Shown piece by piece: positions 14,641 through 21,543 of a stretch of 23,667 bases of DNA (positions are counted from its first letter, which is position 1; each line of letters opens with the position of its first letter). The position numbers and the translations under genes are program-made. Source of the DNA: Deinococcus metalli (GTDB lineage: Bacteria; Deinococcota; Deinococci; Deinococcales; Deinococcaceae); contig NZ_JACHFK010000022.1 of assembly GCF_014201805.1 (NCBI RefSeq), positions 1-23,667 on the forward strand, in the 5' to 3' direction. The notes beneath the pieces were generated by a model. It made no database searches, was not told where the DNA came from, and saw only the letters and a program-made list of their open reading frames with translations.

Positions 14641-17409
14641 TCAGCAGCCGAAGACGCTACAGAACCCGTCTTTGATGGTGTCCCACGCACTGCCCGCCCA
14701 ACTGCTGATGGCGTCGGCCGCGTACCCGGCATACCCCAGGGCGGTGGCCGCAGCGTCCTCCGCCAGGTTCAAGGTGTTTTTCAGGTAATTGCCAACATCC
14801 GTCACGCTCCAGTTGAAGGTGTTCCTCAGCACCCCGGCGATATCGCTCGCGGTCGCGCCGGTGGTGTTGAGCGTGCCCGCCACCTGGGTGGCCGTCTGCC
14901 CGTACACCCCACTCAGCACCGACCCGACATCCCCGAAGGTCGCGCCCAGGCCGCGCACGATGGCCGCCGCGTCGCTGGCCGTCGAATTGAAGGTGTCTTC
15001 GAGAACCGAACCGATGTCGGTAAAGTTCGCGCCCAGCCCCTTGATGATCGAAGCCGCCTGGGAGGCCGTGGTGTTGAAGGTGTTCTTCAGAACGGCACCC
15101 ATATCGTTGAAGGATCCCCCGATGGTTCCGATGAGCTTGGCAGTCTCCGCAGGGGTGGTCTTGAAGACGTCGTATAGCGCCTGACCGATGGGCTGGTACG
15201 CTCCTTCCCACTCCCAGAAGTAGTACACAGCGGTCTCGGCATCCGTCTGGAAGAGGCTCTGCATGTTATATCCGTACTCGACGATCGAGTACCCGATGGA
15301 CTTGTAGACCACCAAGATCTGCTCAGGGGTGTTATCGAAGGTGATTTTCAGAACCGAACCGACCTGGAGGGCGGTTGCGCCCAACGCCTTGATGATGGGG
15401 GCGGCCGCCGCCCCGGTGGCATCGAAGGTGTCTTTAAGCACCGAGCCCACCTGCTCGAAGTCCGCCCCGAGGCCGTAGACGATCGATGCCGCCTGACTCG
15501 CGGTGCTCCCAAAGACGTCCTTGAGCACCGGACCGATCGTGTCGAACGACGCGCCGAGGTTCTTCAGGATCGCCGCCCCCTCGGCCGCCGTGCTGCCGAA
15601 CGTCACCTCGAACATGGTGCCCACGCTCGCCCACATCTGGGGGTCCGCGATGGTCAGCCCCGACTGCTTGATCACGCTCCAGGTCTGGTCTGCACTCTGG
15701 GAGAACACCGTCTTGAGCATGCCGCCCATGGCTTCCCAGGCCGCCTCCTGGGCGACCGGACCGAGGGTCGCCGCGAACGAGTTGAAGGTGGTCTTGAGCG
15801 TGCCCACGGCCGTGTCCGCCGCCTGACCGAACGAGGTCTTGAGCATGGTGCCCAGCCCCGTCCAAGTGGCCGCATTGCTCAGGTTCAACACGTCCGCGCT
15901 CTTCAGGGTGGCCAGCGCCTGATCGGCGCTCTGGTTGAACACGGTCTTGAGCGTGGTTCCCAGGTTCGTCCATGTCGCGGCGCTGCCGATGTTCAGCACG
16001 TCCAGGCCCTTGAGGATCGTGACCGTATCGGTGGCGGTGGAGGCGAAGACGTCGCGCAGCACGGTGCCGGCGGTCTGCCACGTGGTGGGGTCGGTCAGGG
16101 TGTAAAAGCCGACGGTGTTCAGGATGCTGGTGGCGGCCGCCGGCGTGCGCGCAAAGACGTCGCGCAGGGTCAACGCCACGTCGGTGACGCCGAACTGCAC
16201 GGTCTTGAGGATGCCCGCAATGTCGGTGGGGCTGCTGGTCGGGTAGGTGTCCTTCAGGCCCTGGCCCACCTCACCGGCGTTATAGCCGGCCGCTGCAAGT
16301 TTAGCGGCAATCGCCTGCTGCTTGTCTTTCAGCGCGGTGGTGTCGCGCAGGGCGGTGGCCGTCTGGGACGCGCTGATCTGGGTGTCTCTCATCGCTACAG
16401 CGACTTGAACGAGCAGGACTTCGGTGTCGATACGCGAGTTCGGCGGGATTGTCAGTAGTGACGCTGTCACAGAGGACGGATCCGCCGGCGGCAAATAAGT
16501 AGCCGAGTTCACCGGCCTCAGGGCCGGCACGGTGGTGTCCACGGGCGGCAAGGACGACAGTGTGGTCGCGCCGACGCCCATCGCCTGTAGATCGCCTGCC
16601 GTCTGTGCCGTCAGGGCGTCCTGCCGGAGGGACGCACCCGTCGTGGTGCTGCCCGCCGGAGGCGCGGTCGGGGCCAGGAACTCCCGTTGCAGCGTCGCCG
16701 CGATCTGGGTGGGGGTGGCCTTCTTGTCGGCCATCGAGAACGCCCGGATCGTGAAGTGGTTCTTGACGTAGAACGTGATCGGGATGCTCCGGTTGCTGTT
16801 GGCTGAGACCAGCGCGCCACCCATGGTCCGTAGATTGCCGTTGCTCAGCAGCGTGAGGTCCATCTGCCCGAGCAGCAGGGACGCCATCGCGACCTGCACC
16901 CGCAGCACGCTGCCCGCGGCGAGCCCGGTGTCCTTGAGCGTCAGGACCGTCTGATACTGGCCAGTCCTGGCGTCGAACTTCAGGGCGTACGCCCCGGCCG
17001 ACCGGCTGTTGATGGTCGACAGGGGCGTGCAGGTGCTACCCGAGACGACGCACAGGCGCACGGTGAGCTGGGCCAGGATGGACCCGTCCGCCCATGCGGG
17101 GTTGACGGTGACCGACGGCTGGATAGGTGACAGGAAGGTGAAGGCGTCGGTGGGGTTGGGGAGCGGCATGGTCCGGGTGTTGACGCTCATCGTGGCGCCG
17201 CTGGGCGTGGAGCTGAGGGACGACCCGGTGACTGTGGAGCTGACCGCAGCGGTGCTGGGGAGTGCAGTGAGCGGAGCGGTGGTAGGAGAAGACGCGGCCG
17301 CTGCTGGCAACTGAACGCTGCCTGCGGCGCGCGGCGCGGGGGCGACGGTACCGCAGGCGGCGAGCGTGAGGGCGAGGGAGAGCAGGGCGGCCGATCGGAG
17401 ATGCGTCAT
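14641..17409 (-). CDS. Large lipoprotein with about sixteen helical 29-36-residue repeats
   Basis: The start is ATG at 17407-17409 with AAAGGA five bases upstream (922 residues). MTHLRSAALLSLALTLAACG is a lipoprotein signal with lipobox L-A-A-C. A Ser/Thr/Ala-rich linker and a beta-rich N-terminal domain (about 60-240) follow. From about residue 380 the chain is built of repeats of the form G-x-V-L-K-x-x-F-x-x-T-A-x-x-A-A-x-I-I-K-x-L-G-A-x-F-x-x-I. The later units, for example GSVLKDVF-like and GAVLKNTFNTTASQ, are 29 residues long; earlier ones are about 36 with an A-T-W-T-x-L insertion. The C-terminus ends CSVFGC, a possible disulfide. The repeats predict a two-helix solenoid on the cell surface. 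I do not recognise a named family; binding or structural roles are guesses. Confidence 0.85.
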   Translation of the reverse strand: MTHLRSAALLSLALTLAACGTVAPAPRAAGSVQLPAAAASSPTTAPLTALPSTAAVSSTVTGSSLSSTPSGATMSVNTRTMPLPNPTDAFTFLSPIQPSVTVNPAWADGSILAQLTVRLCVVSGSTCTPLSTINSRSAGAYALKFDARTGQYQTVLTLKDTGLAAGSVLRVQVAMASLLLGQMDLTLLSNGNLRTMGGALVSANSNRSIPITFYVKNHFTIRAFSMADKKATPTQIAATLQREFLAPTAPPAGSTTTGASLRQDALTAQTAGDLQAMGVGATTLSSLPPVDTTVPALRPVNSATYLPPADPSSVTASLLTIPPNSRIDTEVLLVQVAVAMRDTQISASQTATALRDTTALKDKQQAIAAKLAAAGYNAGEVGQGLKDTYPTSSPTDIAGILKTVQFGVTDVALTLRDVFARTPAAATSILNTVGFYTLTDPTTWQTAGTVLRDVFASTATDTVTILKGLDVLNIGSAATWTNLGTTLKTVFNQSADQALATLKSADVLNLSNAATWTGLGTMLKTSFGQAADTAVGTLKTTFNSFAATLGPVAQEAAWEAMGGMLKTVFSQSADQTWSVIKQSGLTIADPQMWASVGTMFEVTFGSTAAEGAAILKNLGASFDTIGPVLKDVFGSTASQAASIVYGLGADFEQVGSVLKDTFDATGAAAAPIIKALGATALQVGSVLKITFDNTPEQILVVYKSIGYSIVEYGYNMQSLFQTDAETAVYYFWEWEGAYQPIGQALYDVFKTTPAETAKLIGTIGGSFNDMGAVLKNTFNTTASQAASIIKGLGANFTDIGSVLEDTFNSTASDAAAIVRGLGATFGDVGSVLSGVYGQTATQVAGTLNTTGATASDIAGVLRNTFNWSVTDVGNYLKNTLNLAEDAAATALGYAGYAADAISSWAGSAWDTIKDGFCSVFGC
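14758..16272 (-). repeat. About sixteen tandem repeats in the lipoprotein (87-bp core unit)
   Basis: On the minus strand, units start with G-x-x-L-K-x-x-F. Nine consecutive units between about 14839 and 15622 are exactly 29 codons (87 bp); units nearer the N-terminus are 35-42 codons. DNA identity between units is only partial, so they are old duplications. Units containing GYNMQSLF and Y-Y-F-W-E-W-E have diverged most and may form a functional surface. Confidence 0.85.
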
Positions 17410-17733
17410 GACGGTCCTTTCACTGCGTGGGGCCAGGTCGGGTAGCGCTGGCCAGAGGGGATGGTCCTCGTGCTGGCCGGATGGCCGGTGGGAGGGGGCA
17501 GGCAAGTAAACGCTCCCGCCCGTTCAGAGAGCGGGCGCAGTCTCATGTCCTGAGTGAGATGAGGCCATGTTAAAAAATTCACCGTCAAGTGAACGTCAAT
17601 CTGATCGGGTGGCATCTTCATGAAGGGAGGGGTGGGGGTGAGGGCGTCCACATTCATGCGTGACTTGACGAGGCCAGAGGCGTGGTGAGGTCCACCTTGA
17701 CGCGGCGCTCGAACTGTGGGCGCTGGGTTGGAG
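17410..17733. other. Upstream region of the repeat lipoprotein
   Basis: This region carries AT-rich sequence around 17567-17580 and two TTGACG direct repeats on the minus strand (17588-17583 and 17599-17594), and should contain the lipoprotein promoter. Neither TTGACG has a good -10 at standard spacing. A GCGGG/CCCGC stem at 17515-17535 would lie in the 5' leader. The right part, up to 17733, shows no gene. Confidence 0.5.
17578..17593. promoter_or_regulatory. Candidate operator: TTCAC-n6-GTGAA
   Basis: A perfect 5-bp inverted repeat with a 6-bp centre overlaps the TTGACG repeats about 170 bp before the lipoprotein start. Position and symmetry fit a regulator-binding site, but no second copy or known consensus supports it. 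Confidence 0.3.
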
Positions 17734-18272
17734 GGTTATGGCAAGTTGTTGGGGTAGGGCGACGCGGTGCTGAGCGGTCAGACGCTTCCCGGCTACCGGT
17801 TCCCCCGCGCGGTCATCGGCGACGCCGTGTGGCTCTCCCACCGCTTACCCTCAGTAACCGGGATGTCAAGGAACTGCTGCTGGAGCGAGGCATCGTCGTC
17901 ACCCGCGAGTCCATCTGCACGTGGTGCATGAGATTCAGCGACCTGTTCGCGCTGGGTCGCAGTCGTCGGGAGCTACGATGTGGCTCTCGATGGCACCTTG
18001 ACGAGATGTGCGTGGACATCGCTGGGGTCAAACAGTGGCTGTGGCGGGCTGTCGACGAACATGGAGCCGTGCTGGGCGTCTTCCTCCAGCAACACCGCGA
18101 CACTGGGGCCGTCAGGTCGTTCTTCCAACGACTGTTGGGGGACTACGACGTGCCGGACATAATCCACACCGACAAGCTCTGGAGGTACGGCGCTGCCTGA
18201 CGCGAACGTCCCGTGCTCCACGCGTGGAGCACGTCCAAGTCGTGTCTACCGCTCGCTGCAACAACATCATCT
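17734..18272 (+). pseudogene. Decayed IS6-family element and transposase
   Basis: A degraded left end (GGTTATGGCAAGTTG at 17734-17748) resembles the intact IS6 terminus. The transposase reads YRFPRAVIGDAVWLSHR, shifts frame by one base near 17848 into LSNRDVKELLLERG, and runs through D(LDEMCVDI) and D(IIHTDKLW) to a TGA at 18198-18200. It resumes as R-E-R-P-V-L-H, shifts again near 18222 into VEHVQVVSTARCNN, and ends abruptly before the catalytic Glu. At least two frameshifts, one stop, a missing C-terminal third and a missing right end make it inactive. It diverges from the copy at 99-901, so it is an older, separate insertion. Confidence 0.9.
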
Positions 18273-18290
18273 GGGAGGCCACCGTATCGC

Positions 18291-18555
18291 TATGAGCTGG
18301 AGTGGCCGCTGCTGGCGGGCGGACGCGTCACCGTGCTGGATGACCGCATGTTCCGGGAGTGTGAGGGTCAGGAGCAGGTGCCGGGGGCGACCGTTCGAGG
18401 GGCGGCTGTCGCGGCTGGACGCAGGTGGTGAGCGCCCGGCGCGGGTGTACATCCGGGTGCACGTCGCTGGAGCAAGCGTGGACTTGCTCGTGCCAGTGCT
18501 GCAGCTTGGCAGCGACGCGCGGGGCCGCCTGTACCACGTGGGTACGGAGGCGTGA
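18291..18555 (+). pseudogene. Frameshifted fragment of an unknown gene
   Basis: The first frame, from 18291, reads YELEWPLLAGGRVTVLDDRM and F-R-E-C-E-G-Q-E, and stops at 18429-18431. A second frame gives DAGGERPARVYIRVHVAGAS, then V-D-L-L-V-P-V-L-Q-L, ending with TGA 18553-18555. Both have coding-like GC3 and fit one beta-rich polypeptide joined by a frameshift near 18390-18420. The 5' end is cut where the decayed IS6 stops. I do not recognise the family. Confidence 0.5.
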
Positions 18556-18998
18556 CCGTGTGTTGCCCATTTCTACTGTCTCAAGAACTTGATATGATAA
18601 CCAAACCTCTGCTACTTTCCTCCCCTCTACCCATCCCAACACGCGTCAGCCTGTGCTTCAGCGTGTTGGAGATGTAATTCGTTTGGAGGAGCGTACGACC
18701 TAGATGCTCAGGTGGAGTCCACGTGACCCAGGATGAACCCACGCGAATGACACAGACAAGCCCTCATCATCGTGCGTCGTCTCGGCGTGATTTCCTCAGC
18801 GAGGCTGCCTCGGATGGCTGCGCACGTCTCAGATATCGTCTCCATGGGCCACCCCAGGCACCTCTCCTCTGCCCTGCTCCAGCCTAGGCATGTGCTTGGT
18901 TAAAGACGGGGTAGGCGTCGGGGTGGGGCATGCCCTCTTCCGCGGTGATCATATCCAATTACAGATGCGTAGGATGAGAAGATTCGCGTTGATTGTCC
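18556..18998. other. Region without a confident gene
   Basis: It contains a perfect 9-bp inverted repeat at 18636-18669 and no supported gene. A 46-codon frame at 18747-18887 begins with a twin-arginine-like SRRDFL but lacks a hydrophobic segment. The stretch fits decayed sequence between broken genes. Confidence 0.5.
18636..18669. repeat. 9-bp inverted repeat behind the frameshifted gene
   Basis: CCAACACGC (18636-18644) and GCGTGTTGG (18661-18669) are exact complements around 16 nt. It lies about 80 bp after the stop of the broken gene and could be its terminator, but no T-run follows. Confidence 0.5.
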
Positions 18999-19190
18999 TT
19001 GGTCGCACTCGCCAAAGATCCACCGGCCTGTACCCGCTGGTAATTCTGCCGTCTGGTGTCCCGCTGGATTTCAGCTGCCAGGGCCGTCCGGTCTCGCCAA
19101 ACGTGGCGCTGGCTCTGGCCCGAAAGTGCGGCAGCCCGGGCGGGCGGAGCATGTGGGCCAACGGCCTGACGGCGCTGACCCTGCTGGCAG
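18999..19190 (+). pseudogene. Frameshifted second copy of the terminase-linked module
   Basis: The frame reads LVALAKDPP and then, after loss of one base near 19023-19027, GLYPLVILPSGVPLDF, GRPVSPNVALALARKCGSPG and RSMWANGL to L-T-L-L. The protein at 8547-9071 has ALAKDPPGLYPLV without the shift; the 54-residue core is 40/54 identical. An in-frame TGA lies at 18990-18992, and no terminase domain precedes it, so only the module and its immediate lead-in survive. The frame from 19025 on is open to 19282 but has no credible start. Confidence 0.75.
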
Positions 19191-19353
19191 AAGATCCGGG
19201 CAGTAACCAAGGGCGAAGCTGGGCAAGCTTCGCCGGAACAGCCTTGAAACGACCACAGGACACCCGAGAAAGCCACGTCTGACCCTTCGACCGAAGGAGT
19301 GCACGTGCCGTTCATTGGCCGTAATGCAAGATAACCACGAGCTCATCTCCGCG

Positions 19354-19368
19354 AACAGCTCAGCTGTT
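19354..19368. promoter_or_regulatory. Palindrome AACAGCT-C-AGCTGTT
   Basis: A perfect 7-bp inverted repeat with a single central base, 42 bp past the toxin stop codon. It could be a protein-binding site or part of an RNA hairpin at the 3' end of the toxin-antitoxin transcript. No T-run follows. Confidence 0.3.
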
Positions 19369-19409
19369 GAGTTGACCATGATGCCCCTCTCGCGACGAGG
19401 CTCGTGGGA

Positions 19410-19802
19410 TCACCACACCCTCTGCACCGGGAACATGCCCAACACCGTGTCCGCACTGAGGATGGGGACGCCCTCCAGGGTCGCCTGCGCGGCAAGCATC
19501 CGGTCGAAGGGATCGCGGTGCGGCAGGTTCCACTGGCCAGCCAGCCGGGCGTGCGCATGCATGATGGGCAGTTCCTCAGCACGCAGATGTTCGAGAAATG
19601 TGGCGTAGAGCGCGTCGTCGAGGAAGGGCGCAACCTCCGGCCATTTGCCGAGGTGATGCTTGATACTCATCTCCCAGGTGCTGACGGCGCTGACGAGCAG
19701 GGTGTTCTCAGGAGCGCGCACCACAGCGTGCGCGGCCGGACTCAGGCGCGAAGGGTCACCGACAGCCCACGCGAAGGTGTGCGTGTCAAGGAGATACCGC
19801 AC
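19410..19802 (-). CDS. vapC: PIN-domain toxin (VapC-like ribonuclease)
   Basis: The start is GTG at 19800-19802 (130 residues, normal for the family). MRYLLDTHTFAWAVGD gives the first acidic metal ligand, D6. SAVSTWEMSIKHHLGK gives the conserved E and K helix, RDPFDRMLAAQA the next Asp pair, and LSAD the last Asp. This is the full PIN-domain acidic set, so the toxin should be an active Mg-dependent RNase. It begins 5 bp after the antitoxin stop, so the two are co-transcribed. PIN toxins of this DTHTF type are commonly paired with Phd/YefM-type antitoxins, as here. The exact RNA target cannot be told from sequence. Confidence 0.9.
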   Translation of the reverse strand: MRYLLDTHTFAWAVGDPSRLSPAAHAVVRAPENTLLVSAVSTWEMSIKHHLGKWPEVAPFLDDALYATFLEHLRAEELPIMHAHARLAGQWNLPHRDPFDRMLAAQATLEGVPILSADTVLGMFPVQRVW

Positions 19803-19807
19803 GAACC

Positions 19808-20035
19808 CTACGCTTCCTCGAAGTCGCGCACGGTGTCCGCATCTGCGGGCTCAGTTAGATCAGACGTAAACGCGATGGGATAGAACCCCAGCGGCCGCTC
19901 CTGCGGCGGCGCAGCCGGCCCCAAGCGGGCCAGGGGATGGCCATAGCGGGTAATCACGATCTCCTCTCCCCTGGCGGCCGCGTCCACCAGGCTTGACAGG
20001 TGGGTTTTGGCCTCATTGAGATTCCAGCTCTTCAT
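19808..20035 (-). CDS. Phd/YefM-family antitoxin
   Basis: This 75-residue protein (ATG at 20033-20035) begins MKSWNLNEAKTHLSSLVDAA and continues RGEEIVITRYGHPLARL. That is the typical N-terminal fold of Phd/YefM antitoxins, which dimerise and bind the operon's own promoter. The acidic C-terminal tail (D-L-T-E-P-A-D-A-D-T-V-R-D-F-E-E-A) should be the disordered part that wraps around the toxin. It is the first gene of the pair, giving the usual antitoxin-before-toxin order. The start codon has no Shine-Dalgarno sequence, and a -10-like hexamer lies six bases before it, which points to a leaderless mRNA. Confidence 0.9.
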   Translation of the reverse strand: MKSWNLNEAKTHLSSLVDAAARGEEIVITRYGHPLARLGPAAPPQERPLGFYPIAFTSDLTEPADADTVRDFEEA

Positions 20036-20041
20036 GATGTT

Positions 20042-20047
20042 AGTTTA
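20042..20047 (-). promoter_or_regulatory. -10 element TAAACT, leaderless antitoxin transcript
   Basis: On the minus strand TAAACT (TAnnnT form) lies six bases before the antitoxin ATG, placing transcription start at or next to the A of ATG. Deinococcus species use many such leaderless promoters. No convincing -35 is present; autoregulation by the antitoxin is expected from the family. Confidence 0.55.
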
Positions 20048-20202
20048 CATAAGTTGGTTGGCTTTTAGGGGAAGTTGGCTCGTCACTGTCAGCGGGTATA
20101 GGGGCGTCGGATCGTCAGGCCCACTTTCCTGTGCATCTGCCTTGCACATGGCAGGAACGGAAACGCCGCCAAGTCTTACTATATCCAATTATTGATACCA
20201 AT

Positions 20203-20218
20203 ATTGTGAATGCACAAT
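20203..20218. promoter_or_regulatory. Candidate operator ATTGTG-n4-CACAAT
   Basis: A perfect 6-bp inverted repeat in an AT-rich stretch 125 bp before the three-gene operon. The symmetry and place suit a repressor site for that operon. No partner regulator can be named. Confidence 0.35.
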
Positions 20219-20343
20219 CGGTCCCCTCCCCGCATTTCTCACGCTTCAGACGGGAAAAGGCGTGAGAAGGCACGGTCCAATTCTCTCGTCACTAACTTCA
20301 AGAAACCCAACTGCACAAAAAAAATAACGGTGGAGGCCCACAA

Positions 20344-20901
20344 ATGAACGACAACAATGATGCGTTTACCGACCACCCCACCGACCTGCTTGAGGATACC
20401 TGGCTTGGCAAAATGGGAGCCGAGCCGGACGTCAGCAGAGCCCCAGCGCCGGCAGATCAGCCTGGCACTCCTGACACCTCGACCGAACCTCACTGCGCCA
20501 TCCCCTCAAAACCCACGTACGTTACCCTCAGTGCGGTCTTGTCAGAGATCTCTAACGTCGGGGCACACGCGGTGATTCAGAATTTTGAGGGAGGGGTCAG
20601 GTCGAAAAAAATCCTGGCCGTCCAACTGATCGACAAGAAGATCAAGCTGACCTTACACTCCTCCGACGGCAATCGACACCGGCGCACGATTCAGGATGAG
20701 CGCATCCGAGACACGCCCGAGTTCCGGGAGTGGCTCGCCGAGCGGTGCGATGAGGCCAAGTACGCTTACCGCGCCGCAACTGGCAAACTGGGATCCACCG
20801 AGGCCGCCCTTGACAGTGGCGATGACGATTTTGATCGCCTGGCCACTATGCGGCAGGACACCCACGAGGCACCGGCTGTCAAGCCGAAGCGCCGGAAATG
20901 A
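20344..20901 (+). CDS. Hypothetical protein, first gene of an unknown operon
   Basis: The start is ATG 20344 with GGAGG eight bases upstream (185 residues). The N-terminal 60 residues are Pro/Asp/Thr-rich and probably disordered. The middle (about 60-150) looks folded: VTLSAVLSEISNVGAHAVIQ, then SKKILAVQLIDKKIKLTLHS, a charged loop, and a helix EFREWLAERCDEAKYAYRAA. The C-terminus has an acidic D-D-D-D-F patch and a basic P-K-R-R-K end. No family is recognised. The stop codon overlaps the next start by four bases (ATGA), so the two proteins are made together and perhaps interact. Plasmid maintenance, DNA binding and defence are all possible; sequence alone does not decide. Confidence 0.75.
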   Translation: MNDNNDAFTDHPTDLLEDTWLGKMGAEPDVSRAPAPADQPGTPDTSTEPHCAIPSKPTYVTLSAVLSEISNVGAHAVIQNFEGGVRSKKILAVQLIDKKIKLTLHSSDGNRHRRTIQDERIRDTPEFREWLAERCDEAKYAYRAATGKLGSTEAALDSGDDDFDRLATMRQDTHEAPAVKPKRRK

Positions 20902-21512
20902 GTAGTACGCCGTCCTATCTGATCGTTCCGGACGGAACCGTGGTGGTGCGACCGGGCGACATTGAAGCGTTACGCCGCCTCTATCGGGACGACGCGTGGC
21001 ATGCCCAGGATGTGGCTGCCCAGCTTGGAGATCCTGGCCCGCTGCTCGCCGCAGGGCTGATCATGGTCAGTGCCACGGTCATGGGGCCGCTGACCCACCT
21101 GTCGCCACGTGGATTCCGCCTCATCGGCGTGCCGGCCCGGGACATCGGCAGTCTGGCCCGGCGCCTCAACCGGGCCTACCTCCGTTACTGCATCCAAGCA
21201 TTGGGTTACAGCTCTTCGCCTGCAGCTGAGCATCTGAAGCAACACGACACCACCGAACTGCTGGTACCTGTCGTGACGCCGCATCACGAGTACATGGATG
21301 GTGGCCTGGCCTTGGTCGGGGGCAGCATGCCCAACGGCCTGTCCAACACCACGATGCGCCGCGTCATCAGGCGGCACAACTCCAGCGCCCTGTATCACGG
21401 CTATTGGGTGATCCTTTTGACTCCAAATTCGCGTCGCGGGCAAAGACACGCCCAGCGCCACGCGGCGTGGCTCAAGATCATTTGCGTGCGCCCCAGGGAG
21501 CTTCAGCCGTGA
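20898..21512 (+). CDS. Hypothetical protein, winged-helix-like, second gene of the unknown operon
   Basis: It starts at ATG 20898 inside the previous stop (ATGA overlap), 204 residues. About residues 20-80 read as helices plus a wing (IEALRRLYRDDAWHAQDVAA ... LTHLSPRGFRLIG), where L-S-P-R-G-F resembles the L-T-x-x-G end of winged-helix domains in replication-relaxation proteins. The second half (ELLVPVVTPHHEYMDGGLAL ... RRVIRRHNSSALYHGYWVIL ... LTPNSRRGQRHAQRH) could be a nuclease-like alpha/beta fold without an obvious acidic pair. The third gene, 31 bp downstream, looks like a relative that keeps such a pair. Function is unknown, and the fold statements are inference from pattern only. Confidence 0.7.
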   Translation: MSSTPSYLIVPDGTVVVRPGDIEALRRLYRDDAWHAQDVAAQLGDPGPLLAAGLIMVSATVMGPLTHLSPRGFRLIGVPARDIGSLARRLNRAYLRYCIQALGYSSSPAAEHLKQHDTTELLVPVVTPHHEYMDGGLALVGGSMPNGLSNTTMRRVIRRHNSSALYHGYWVILLTPNSRRGQRHAQRHAAWLKIICVRPRELQP

Positions 21513-21543
21513 CTCCTCGACGGTCGGAGGCCGAGGCAAATCT

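Larger units (their letters stand above)
20036..20343. other. Divergent intergenic region
   Basis: The AT-richest part of the window lies here, between the divergent toxin-antitoxin pair and the three-gene operon. It should contain both promoters. An ATTGTG/CACAAT inverted repeat (20203-20218) and a CAATTATTG palindrome (20186-20194) are the notable symmetric sites; a GGTGGAGG binding site stands before the 20344 ATG. Confidence 0.6.

Noticed and set aside
14789..15184. Plus-strand 131-codon frame opposite the repeat lipoprotein
   Set aside because: Its regular pattern is the complement of the 87-bp repeat units, not an independent gene.
14839..15622. Regular 87-bp periodicity considered as a CRISPR or satellite array
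   Set aside because: Units are in frame, diverged at DNA level and conserved as protein, and there are no short identical repeats with unique spacers.
18747..18887. 46-codon frame starting MTQTSPHHRASSRRDFL, like a twin-arginine signal
   Set aside because: No hydrophobic segment follows the SRRDFL motif, the frame is short and no export substrate follows.
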